Shown in pieces: positions 39,576-50,900 of a stretch of 64,000 bases of DNA (positions are counted from its first letter, which is position 1; every line of letters begins with the position of its first letter). The notes beneath the pieces were generated by a model. The model made no database searches. It was not told where the DNA came from and saw nothing but the letters and a program-made list of their open reading frames with translations. Origin of the DNA: Mansonella perstans (lineage: Eukaryota > Nematoda > Chromadorea > Rhabditida > Onchocercidae); the NCBI GenBank assembly GCA_037074765.1, contig JBAMDO010000073.1:124001-188000 (forward strand), in the 5' to 3' direction. Both the position numbers and the translations under genes were made by a program.

Positions 39576-40553
39576 TTACTCTTTCGTTCCTCCAGGCGGC
39601 ATATCAATATCATCAAAATCGTTGAATCCCACAAATTTTCTCGACAAATTTTTGTTTTTCTGTTTCATTTTCGTTCTTAATTCCTAGAAAACACTTGAAT
39701 GGTCTAGGAAACTGAAATGTTGTTTCCACTTGAGAATTTCATAATTTCTTAAAATTACTTTAAATTACAGTAAGATTTGGGTAATCGTCAGAACTATGAA
39801 TTTAGGAAATTTATTATTTTCAACAAAGTATGGCTAATCCGCATTTGCATAATTCATAATTCTTGAAAAACAATTAAATTCAACAAAAACATACAAAAAA
39901 GTTAGACATTTCAAACTGAATTTTAAAGCATAATCCAATAAATAAGTGTACACCTGGACAATTTTTGCAATTTGACTGGGAGAAAAATGAAGATCAACAG
40001 CGGATGACTGAGCTGTATCTATATCTTCACTGCCGTCCGATGTTGACTGAAAAAAAAAAGCGCATATTTAATAAAACACGAGTTTAATCCAAAGCTTCAA
40101 TGGCGTATTCCAGTGTTGCACTTAGTAGAATTTAGGAAAAAGAGTTGAACGATTGGTGGAAGACTTTCACTCTTTACATTATATCTAATTTAACTCCTTA
40201 TATATCAAGAGAAATTAAAGTAAAATTTGATCATTCTTTGGGATTTTCTAATTTCACTGAAGAAATAAAAATTACGTGAACAAATAATAGTAACAAAAAA
40301 ATAGAAACTATTTAGCCTTCGTGTAATATTGTTTTGATGCTAGTATGACTACTCAGTTACTTAATTAGTAAACGTTTCAATTAGTAAACGAGCAAGTAAA
40401 ATTTACCTCTTTCGCCATTTTCGTCAATACTTTTGCTACCTTTGGAACAACAACTGATTCAGAACTTTTTCTTTTATTACTGTTTCGATTCTTACTATTA
40501 CGTAATGGTGTAACAATATCTTGCCAATCCGCAACGCCATCTGATAGATCCAT
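39576..40553 (-). CDS. Small charged protein of unknown function
   Basis: Three exons on the minus strand in phase 0: 40553-40407, 40046-39954, 39683-39576 (stop TAA); 115 aa. It begins MDLSDGVADWQDIVTPLRN, followed by a basic stretch (KNRNSNKRKSSES) that could be a nuclear localisation signal. Next come an acidic Ser-rich segment (STSDGSEDIDTAQSS), a helix LHFSPSQIAKIVQ/ELRTKMKQKNK, and a conserved-looking end KFVGFNDFDDIDMPPGGTKE. No domain is recognised. TTTGTAG at about 40576-40582 could be an SL acceptor. It shares strand with the HMG-box gene 735 bp downstream, but that gap is long for a nematode operon. Likely nuclear; function not inferred. Confidence 0.65.
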
Positions 40554-42689
40554 TGAATATTTCACTATTTCAAAGCTACAAACAGCAAATAAATAACTGA
40601 ACACATAAGTATAACCAACTTAGTAACCAAACACAAAGTAACAAAGTATATAATTTACATTAAACAACAAATACGTAACTGAGCACATAAGTAATGAATG
40701 ATTAATTGATTAAATCAACGTTAATCAATAAGTCATAAATGATTTTATGGTTAGAACTGTAATTAATTGTTCATTAATTATTGTAGAATAAACGACAAAA
40801 TATCGAATCAGAACAAAATGAATAAATACAAGAAAGGTAAATGAAGTAAATGACATTCAATGGCATGTATACATAAATGTGAGAAACTCAAATTTGACTT
40901 TGTTTAAGCAAAAGATTAGTTCAGAAATATAGATTAAATAAATTAAATTATTTTAAAATTAATTCAACAAATTCAAAATTTTCTTTTCAAAACTTTGCAT
41001 TCTTTGATTTATTCACAAATCTCTCATAAAGTTTATAATTACTTGCATTACTTCAATTCTATGAAAAGGAAAGATATAACTTTGATGTGAACGATAATCA
41101 ATTGAAAAGCAATCGCGCCATTACCTATCCCCTAAAACAATCAATATTTCATGGACCACTATTGGTCCATTAAAACTTTGTTGTATATTCTATATGTGAT
41201 AATATTATCCATCCCTGATGCAATGCTCTATAATTTTTGCATCTGTCTGAATGTCTCGACAATCTATGTGCTATTTTGTTAAGCCTTTATCATCCTAAAC
41301 GAATTGCTTTTCCAAAATAATTCCAATAACAATTCTGACTGTGACATTTGTCCATTCAGTTAGTTGGTTTAACTGGAAAATTTAAAACTGTTCTGAGTTT
41401 CGCCATGCACCATCGACAATCCCTATTAGACATACTATCCGGAATTCCGGTCTTTAATTCCGGTTGATATGATGATACATGAAGTCATTTCTCTTCCTTT
41501 TTTCCTTCTAAATGCTGTTCCAGAAAAAAAAAAAAAAACCATTGCAATGAAGTAGAAGAAGTATTTTCATCAACTTTCAAACTTTTGGATAAAACTTTCA
41601 AAAAAAAAACAAAAAAATAACTTTTAAACTTTTGGTATAAATCTTGCAATGCATTTTGACCAGTGGTCATTATTTTATTTTTTTCTCCCTAATTTGTTTA
41701 ACAAAATTGGCTGCTTCAACGTCAGTTATACGCACGTAAAAATAATAATGCTTTATTAATGTTTTTAATTTGACATAAAAATTTAATCTGTTAGCATTAA
41801 ATTTTTAGAAATAGGATGGCGGAAAAGATGAAAGAGGAGAATTAAAATTATTCCATCATATTGACTTTGTTTAAGTGTGTGAGGTTTTTTAGTGGAGAAT
41901 ACACTTAGTGAAGATATTTTACATTGATGGAAATGATATTAATTGATGAAATTGATGTAGCAATTGTGAACGCATATAAATCTTTTCTTTTTTGCCCAAT
42001 GATATCACTTTTTTTTTTCCTTTTTCAATAACTGATACGAATAGTTGTTGAACAAATAGAGGCTGAGCAAAAGATGTAAATGATGCGCGTTCAAAACATT
42101 GAAATACAGCTGTCCTTTGTGACCCGAATCTCTGTATCGGCTACTTTCAATCAACAAATCTAATGTTGACCAATGATAGAAACATCATAAAATGACCAAA
42201 CAAATTCTAAAATCATTTGCGGCAGCATGAAGTAACAAATTTATACAATTGCTGTATCAGATTATATTGCACCTGAAGCAGATGGCCAATTCCTCCTCGG
42301 TCCAATCATTCATTTCTTATCCATCCTTATTTGACTAATCATTTAGTTGCACACAAATAAATGGATATACAACTCTCAATAGATTTATATCAGTTCATCT
42401 TCATCAGTATCATAAATCAATGAATTAATTGTCGTACAATATACGACCATAATTATCATTTAACGGAAAACATAGTTTAATATATAAAATATATTCATTT
42501 GAAAAAAATCCATGAAACTTTTAAAAATTTCCATTTTCTAATTTATTGTTTTTTAGTCAGCTATTTCTCGATTTCATTGTTGCATTGGTAATAATAATCC
42601 AAATTCGAATTGTTTTTTTCTCCTTATCAACGTATTCCTGTCAAGCTCTCATCTTTTTCCAATCTTTGCCCAATCCAAATTTTTCACTT

Positions 42690-42977
42690 CTAATTTGATC
42701 CCAAATAAATGTGATTGTCAAACTTTGCATGAAGATAATAAAAATCAAGATATCTAATCTGGAATGTCCAGTAGCAAAACACGGTAAATGTTAATGTCAA
42801 TGTTCTTCGTGCTTTTACCTCCGAAACTTTTCCTGATTTATTGCATTCTATCGTCACAAAAATATCCCGTGTACATTTGTCCCATATCAACACCGTTATA
42901 AAGTAAGCAATGATTTCATTTAAACAATCTATCAAATTCCCGCAATCAACCATAATTATTTTTGCTTCTTCAAACAT
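42690..42977 (-). CDS. Isolated 95-aa open frame, doubtful
   Basis: Frame starting MFEEAKIIMVDCGNLIDCL, with TVLIWDKCTRDIFVTIECNK and a possible donor GAG/GTAAAA inside. The first half looks protein-like, while the second half is Phe/Tyr/Leu-rich and could be intron. No family, signal or partner exon was found. Confidence 0.2.
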   Translation of the reverse strand: MFEEAKIIMVDCGNLIDCLNEIIAYFITVLIWDKCTRDIFVTIECNKSGKVSEVKARRTLTLTFTVFCYWTFQIRYLDFYYLHAKFDNHIYLGSN

Positions 42978-43564
42978 TATTGATGACGAAAAAAATATGT
43001 ATTGCTATGATTAAATTTTAATGAAAAGATGAAATTACATTTTGTTTTTATATTCACAGAAATGAAATGTTTCATACTTCAATAAAAATACATCAAATAT
43101 GTTTGTTTTTTATTTTTTTAGAATTGGCATATTTTCTGAAGTTTACAATTAACAAAGTGATGGTTTGCTATTGCTTTTGCCTTAGTATTTATATCTGAAT
43201 TATGGTTATATTATAAAATAAATAAGCTTACAAGCATCAGCAATGTAGACATTATGTACGACAGAATAAATACCAATCTAACAGATCATGGATATTCCTG
43301 TCAGTGTTGGATGATTATCAACTTGCTCATTTTGTTCATTAATTTTTTTTTTTTTTTGGAAGAGATATTTCCCTAATTATGAAAGCTTAACAATAAGAAC
43401 GTTTACGATGTAAGCGGACTGCTTATCATTAATTAAACAAATGTCATCTTCAATTAAGTCATTATCATCACACTGATACATCTGTTTGAAGCATAAAATT
43501 ATTGTTTGAAAATGTGAGGAAGCTTAATTATATAGACTGTTGCTAATATCGTAGAATATGTTTG

Positions 43565-43604
43565 GTTGGGCGTGACCTTCACGACATACGACACGCGACC
43601 CAAC
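43565..43604. other. GC-richer potential hairpin
   Basis: GTTGGGCGTG and CACG-CGA-CCCAAC can pair (6 + 4 bp with a 3-base bulge) around a 17-base loop, in an otherwise very AT-rich region. It could be a structured RNA or a regulatory site; no known family is matched. Confidence 0.35.
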
Positions 43605-43750
43605 ACCGTATGGTTGCTTCCATAATGCAAACAAATTTCCCTCTACCACGAAGTCAAAAATTTTTTGCAACATTATTCATACGAATCAACGGATATGAAA
43701 ATAGAAGTAATTAAATATTTAATAAATTGCTTATTTTGCAACAAATATAA

Positions 43751-43799
43751 CAGATCAAAAACAGATCAAAAGATCAAAAACAGATCAACAGATGAAAAA
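43751..43799. repeat. CAGATCAAAAA short tandem repeat
   Basis: Four to five imperfect copies of CAGATCAAAAA / AGATCAAAA in tandem. Confidence 0.8.
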
Positions 43800-44278
43800 C
43801 TTATTCAAACAACGTGTTCGTTTTGAAAACACTAAAAGAAGAGGTTTAAAGGAAGCTATTTGAAGTTATAAGTTAGAAGTGAACAGGCAATGATAAGGAA
43901 TTCAAATTTGTATTATTATGACAATCTTGATCTTTAAATGTTATCTAAAGGGTTAGATATTTGCATTAGTTTTGACTTGCGTTTCATTTTTTTCTTATTT
44001 TTGTTGCTGAATGCTTATTTGATCATTTAAAGATGATGTTGCAACAAAGTGATTTAATGCTTAGCACTAATATTTCTTATCATTACTATCATTACGTAAT
44101 AATTTCATAGGTTTTCAGTAACTACAGTAGTTGATGACGCGCGGCAATGAATTTATCTAAAACAGTATCAAACAACAGTAAACAAAATTGAGTTAACATT
44201 TTGAACCGTAAATTTCTTAATTTTTTTGAATCACTGTGAGATACATATCGCTAAGCGACCCAAAAAAAATTTTCACGA

Positions 44279-44556
44279 GAATTATCATTATTGTCGTTAC
44301 CATCATTATATTATCATTATTACTATCATTATTAGTCTCCTTTTTACTATTACTATTATCATTATTATTTCTAGTGTTGTTATTAACATTATTATTTCGT
44401 TATTATTGCTATTATTATTATTATTACTATTACTGTTATTATTATTTTTGATATTAGTATTGATCACTAATTATCATTATCTCTGTGGTTCGTCATCAGT
44501 GTTATTATTGTTGTTGTTACTAATCTTATTATTATTATTGTGATTATTATTAAAAG
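44279..44556. repeat. TTA/ATT trinucleotide-rich microsatellite
   Basis: About 280 bp of degenerate ATT/ATC/TTG triplets. It generates long Ile/Leu-rich spurious open frames on the plus strand. Confidence 0.9.
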
Positions 44557-44740
44557 AGCTTATTTAGTCCAATTTTCTGTTTATTCACATCAAAGTATTT
44601 GCAACAAAAGAATGCTTCAAGTCAATTATTAATCAAATAGTTGCACTCCTTTCTGCTTCAGCACTTGACATTGATATCACAGTGTATCCAGGAATTTTGA
44701 GGCAATAAGTGGCACCTCTTCATCATTCATCATTTTAACG

Positions 44741-44837
44741 ATGACAGTACCACTTCAAAATATCACAGCTGCGGGGCGGAGTCGTCGATGCTACAATGTT
44801 GAAGATCGTCGCCGTATCGGTCGCTATCATCATCATG
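44741..44837 (+). other. Possible alternative first exon of the Jagged-like gene
   Basis: An open stretch MTVPLQNITAAGRSRRCYN, then EDRRRIGRYHHH, ends at G/GTCCAG in phase 1. This would splice in frame to the acceptor at 44956, adding a basic N-terminal extension before the signal peptide. The donor is weak, and a start at 44980 gives a cleaner signal peptide. Confidence 0.3.
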
Positions 44838-44950
44838 GTCCAGCATCATCGAAAAGGAAAAGGTGGTACTTTTTTCTTCAGCCAAACCTCGAACAACTTG
44901 GCTTGTTGCTCCCCATTCTTCTGAAATTATTTAAACTATTTTTTCCAATA

Positions 44951-44956
44951 TTTCAG
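44951..44956 (+). promoter_or_regulatory. 3' splice or spliced-leader acceptor before the Jagged-like start
   Basis: TTTCAG after a T-rich run, 23 bases before ATG 44980. It fits SL trans-splicing or cis-splicing from the possible upstream exon. Confidence 0.5.
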
Positions 44957-44979
44957 GTGTATCAACAATAGCACCACTA

Positions 44980-47900
44980 ATGCCATTATCGAATAGTTAT
45001 CGGATTCTCTGTCTGATTGCTTTCATACTTTCAACGGTATAACTTTTTTCATTTTTTACTATTTCACTAAGCATTTATAGCAATTTATTATTATTCAATA
45101 TTTGTTCGGGTAATTATGACATCAAATCATTTTTTCTCCGTGATCATGAAATCAGCTCTAAATATTTAAAGTCATTCTTGTAACTGCATGTTCCGACAGT
45201 AACAAAGCGAAAATGTTTCAAAAGAATAATAAAGTTAGTTTGTCCTTGCATTTGAGGAAATTTCGGATAATTCGAAGTAATTTTAAGGCACCGAAAATCC
45301 TAAATAAGTAAAATTGTAAGTTAAAATTCAAAGCAACAAAATTTACTTCTGTTTGTATTTTTCTTTGAAAACAAAATCACTTCCAAATATTAAAACGATT
45401 GATACATAAATGATAATTAGCATCGAGAGATGTAACAACATTCTTCTGAGGCAGACAAATAAAATTCATTACTTTACTTTACTTTCTTTAAAAGCATATT
45501 TTTTTCTCTGCAGTCTATCTCATTCTAAGAATTGGGAAAGTTTAAACGTGTCGCTAAAAAGGGAAATTTAATGACAATTTTCCGTTAGATGGCAGTTAGT
45601 AATTCTATCTAATCATTATAATTAACATCACTGACAATTCTTAATATTATCAAAATTTTTTTTTAAATGAAGATTTGAATTTTACGAAAATAGAATTTTG
45701 CGTGTAATGAAAACATGAAAATTTTTCTTACATTTCTCTGCATCCTCTGCTAAGTATTTATCAGTTTGTAGGTATCTAGTATCGCTTACAAGTAATGAAA
45801 TCGTCATCAAATGGAATTTAGAAAGTTAAATAACTGAGCGTTGCATGCGTTGTGATATTTTTGTCCTATGTGGAGAATATTCTATTACTCCTTTCTTTTT
45901 TCTGTTCCATTTCCAGGATTTGAAATCATAGCATCATCAATATTTTCTCCTTATCAATATCTGTCACCATCAATAATAAGAATTACTTCAAAATTTTTGA
46001 ATTTTAATCTCTCGATCATTCTTGCAAATTCTCACTCATTAGTTGCAGAAATATTTTTTAACCAGGAATTCATAACTTCTTGTTTTAATTGGAGTACTTC
46101 AATGGTATTCCATTGGATCATCGAATGACGAAATGGCGTATCTTATCAATCAATCCAACAAATGTCAGTCTCAAGTATTTTCTATGGAATCCAAATTTAT
46201 CCTGACATTAATGACCTTTTTTGTTTTGTTTTGCTTTTTCCAACTTAATCTATTCAATCCGAATTTCACCTATTTTAACTAACAATAGAACAAAATTTAC
46301 TCCTTCGCTAGCATTGTTCTTGAGACAGAAAATGGTATTTCTTAAAAATTTTGAAATTTTTTCACAATCATTTGCAAATTTTGAAGTGCAACAAAATGTT
46401 TCATTGATAGCTTCAATTTCACAATTCTACATGTTTCTGATTCATTTTTGTTCTGAAAAATTTAAAAAAAAAGATAACAATTTTTCAAAATTAATCCCTT
46501 TTTTATGACGTTATTTCTGATGTAATTACCGTAATCAATGATTAATCATGCAAAGCCATAAAATTCATGTTTATACAACAGTTTATTATTGTTATCGCTT
46601 TGCTTATCTATTCAAGTTCTCCTCCGTATATTGTGCCACTTTTGTTTTCTAATCTATTAATCTTTGCGGTGCATACTTTTATGATTTTCATTTAATCCAA
46701 CCTTCCGAAAACTTATCTTTGTACCGATAATTATCCGCAAAGAAATTTTCTAAATTGAAATTGCTTTACAGATTTATTTTATTTCGATTTCTTAATTTGC
46801 ATTTTATTTAATCTAGCCTGGAAAAATGAATAATTCTGATTACATTCAGATATCATATTGTAATCGGAATCGTTATCATTTGATTAGATGTCGAAAAGTT
46901 TTCTAAAAAACTTAATTGATTTTTCTCAACACTTTGTAATTTCGTAAATTTAACAAATTTCACAAGTATTTAAATGAAGGCTCTCGACTTGGCGTTATTT
47001 TGTCTTATCAGTTTATCAAATTCCCTAATGCTGTATTTTAAATAGCTCTATCTTAATTCTATATTGTTGTGTATTTGTGAAATGGTGCTTGAAAAGATCA
47101 CTTGTCAGTTTTATTACAAATCTGCTTATTTTAAAAGCTTATTTTAAAAAATTTTAATATTTCAATTAAAAATTCAAATATTTTCAAAAAAAGAGAAACA
47201 AATTTTTTTTTTTATTTCTCTCTCTCTTCTTCACGCTTTCTTTTTGTTCGCAATTTCTTGTGCGCCCAAATTTTGATAATTCTGTCAAAGTTGAAATTTT
47301 TGAAAGAAAATTAAATTATCTTTTTGTTTATAAAAGCTGTAATAGAATGATCGCTGTATATCTGAATCGCTTTTCGATTTGTGTAATACTAATAGATGAC
47401 ATCATTCCTCAAATGGCGATATTCTCTGCAAAAAAAAAAACGGATATTAAGAAGTATACTTGACGACACGTGCTCTTATATTGTTCTTAACATATGTTTT
47501 TACACCTTCAAGTACTTAGACATAACTTAATCCATCAACATATTCTGTTACACACAGCAACAAATTCTTTGCTTCACTCATCTTTCCAAATATAATTCTA
47601 ATGATAAGGTCAAAGGTTGATAATTTACGGCATACAAAAAAGGAAAATTTTTTCTTTTGTTTTTGAATATTTCAACTTTAATTTAAATACAATTAAAAAG
47701 TAATCAAATTAATCAAATGAATGCACAATTAGTAATCAAATGAATGAACAATTTCATCCATGCAAATAAACAATTGTCTGTAAAGGTAAGTTAAAATAAT
47801 CGATTCGAATAACTGGTCAAATGAAATTTAAATTTGGTTATCAACTTTTCTAAAATTGTGCGGCTTATCAGTCGTGTAATTTAATATCATTGAAATCAGT

Positions 47901-50900
47901 ATATAGGATGGAACATTTAATGTAGTCATTCCTACGGCACTAGTACTTAGATATGGTGCTTACCATTATCTCTATCTTAGCTTATGGTAATCTCAATATA
48001 ATATTAAAAGTCTACTTGTCAACTTTGCAAAAATTAATTAATGAAATTATGCAAGTGTTAATTTAACAATAAATTTTTGTTTTCAGACTAAACTCATTAG
48101 TGGTTCCGGTTTTGTGACATTTACACTAAAAGAATTTCAATTTAATAAAACTCAAGGATACGGAATTTGCTGTTCCACAGGTAATAATTTTGCAAGCAAT
48201 ATTCTAATAATAATTTGGAGTCTAAAATATTCAAATTATCTTCACATTTATGATTTAAGCAATTTCGTCCATTAGATATAAAATTTTAAAAATTTAAAAA
48301 AAAATATTCATGTTAAGAGTACGAAGATAGTGCTGGATTGAATCGTTAAATGCATTTCTAAACATTTATATATTTATACATATTGTTTTCGCAATAATTA
48401 ATGCAGCAATTTTATTTTACTTTGATGATAACTTTTCAATTCCATAAAATCTTCACTGATAATAAGGGTAGTTGCTTTCAGTTGAGCCTGAACGAGAATG
48501 TCATTGTCAAATGTATGTCCACATTTGCATCGGTGTCGGTTTCCAACATCGGAAATACCATCGTGATTGCTCCCTGCTACATCACAATTCGCATGTTATC
48601 GCTGATACACGTCTCCTAAATGAATACAAAGTCATCATACCATTTGATGTTCGATGGCCTGTGAAAGTTTGTAAATTTTTTAATTTTCGAAACTTCAAGC
48701 TTAACATTGCTTACAATGCTTTTTGACAGCTTCTCTTCGTTTCAAATGTAAATTCGTTTAAAATTCTAGTGCTATTGATGATTATCATTAGTGCGATTCA
48801 TTTTTAGTTTCGGTACCACTGGCACCATTTGCTATATCGTCTGATTATCTGCAATTACCAACACCTCGCCGTCGCCATTTAGAAAAACGACATTTTTTTT
48901 TTTACACTGTTTAAAAAATGAACAAATTTTACAATGCCCACATATCGAGCGTGGGAATACGGAAAGAGCTTTGCAAGCAAGCGAAATTACTCTACCATTC
49001 AATTCCCATCGTTTTTCAAAAACATTCTTGCCAAAGTTATTAATCAAATTGAAAAAAGGACTTTTTTTTAGTAGCAGTAAGATAAACAATGCTGTAATTG
49101 TGAATGCAATCATATTTTTGATTCGGCCGTGTATATAACTATAACCAAACCCATAACCACGATAACTAAATGAATATATTGATTAATCCTGGAAGTTAAG
49201 GCAAATAGTTTTCGATCTATGAATGTTTCCTGATTGATCATTCTTTGTTGATCGTCCATCAATTTTATAGTCGGAATCATATTTCGGCCTATCTTCTGTT
49301 CCGCACAGATCGTCTTTAATCCACTGGAAGATTCATCTTTGAAATTTCTAATTATCATCAAATTGCAATCCATCCTACTAGTAATAATAATTATATTGCA
49401 AAGTTATCCATATTAATCAGTATCACCTCTGTTACTCAGCTGTCAATATATTTTGACAATTTACCCTAGTCTATTTATGACGATCGTTATTGCTTACTAT
49501 TTCTTTTGAATACATACCTTGACATCATATTTATATGTGTACTAATCGCACAATGAAATCATTTGATTACTATTAATAACAAATATTTGATTAATTTGAC
49601 TTAAACTTAAGATCATGATATCAGTACACATACGATATTTCTTGTACTACGATTCACTCTTCATGATAGTGATACATATTCGTGAAACGTTATACTGGTA
49701 CAGTTCGAAAAGTGAATTAATTAAATCTCATAATGAGAAATGCTAACAATAATCAGATAAAATTCTTTTTTCTGTGGTTCATTTTTTCCCCTCAAACTAT
49801 AAAACGAGCTGTTTCTTTTTTCTTTTTTGTCGTCTACCTTTTGTTATGCTCTATGATTGCGATATTAATGATGGCTGTATTTTTTTTGGCTCTTTTTTGT
49901 CCCTTTTTTTGAATCATTTCCGGGTTTATCGCACATGTAGAGCCAATTTTCCAATGCCTTGCTTTTCACCGCCCTTGTTTTTCATCACGTTTTGCTTCTA
50001 TCCAATTTTTTAGTTTGTCGGGTATATCAACGGATCTTGTCTGCTATTACTGAATCAACATCGATCCTTTCCTTTTCCGATTTTTCGTCTAATTTCGTTT
50101 TTTCTTTTTTCCTCTTTTCCTCCCCTAAATCAGAAATTAGAGGGATTTCCGAATAATTTAGCAAAAATAAGCTGTTTCAAAAAATTATTCCATATTTGTG
50201 AAATTGTTTTTTTTAAAAAAAAACAAGCTTTTTAAATTGATAAATTTATTTTACAAAGGATAAAAATAGCAACAGTAAGTGATTAGCATTGTTGAACTAA
50301 GCAAACTTGAATGACATCAATTTCAGTTGCATTTTTCCTTTTTTAAACTCTCCTCGAACTTACAACAAACAAATATGTTTGCTCGTCATTGGTCTAATGC
50401 TTCTAAATGTTTATCATAATTTTGAAAAATTTTCCAAACGTCCATGATATCAGTATAAAAAGAAGTCTTTGCTAATTTAAAGGAAAAATTTACTATTCAC
50501 TAAGATTTTTTTTTTCTTTTTTTTGATTTCGCGGTGTACAATTTTTTCATGCTTCAATGGTTAAAAAGAAGTAAAGGCTTCTCTCTCCTTTTTTTTCCGA
50601 GGACAAATAAAAATTTCTCCATTGAAATTTTAAAAAAGGAAGAAACCCTCCAAAAATAAGGGAATGACTGCCAGATGAGTTGTAGTATTGAATGAGAAGG
50701 TAAAGGATATGAGTGATGAAGATGTCCTTTACCGACTTAGTGATGCCGAAAATTTGAATGTACTTCAGCTCAGCACCTGTACCACTTTTCTGAGCGAACT
50801 ATTGAGTACACTGATGGGAATAGGAAGAAATGACCATAAAATCGCTCACTTTTTTTTCCAAAATTTTCATCATTGTCAGATATAATAATTTGGTTTGAAA

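Larger units (their letters stand above)
40554..44950. other. Upstream region of the Jagged-like gene; no firm gene
   Basis: AT-rich DNA with a TTA-rich microsatellite, short tandem repeats and a local GC-richer hairpin. One 95-codon frame on the minus strand (42690-42977) is listed separately. The promoter of the Jagged-like gene is probably here. Confidence 0.5.

Noticed and set aside
44226..44543. 105-codon plus-strand frame rich in Ile/Leu
   Set aside because: Product of the TTA/ATT microsatellite.
49774..50156. Overlapping plus-strand frames
   Set aside because: Phe/Cys/Ser-rich translations of a T-rich intron stretch.
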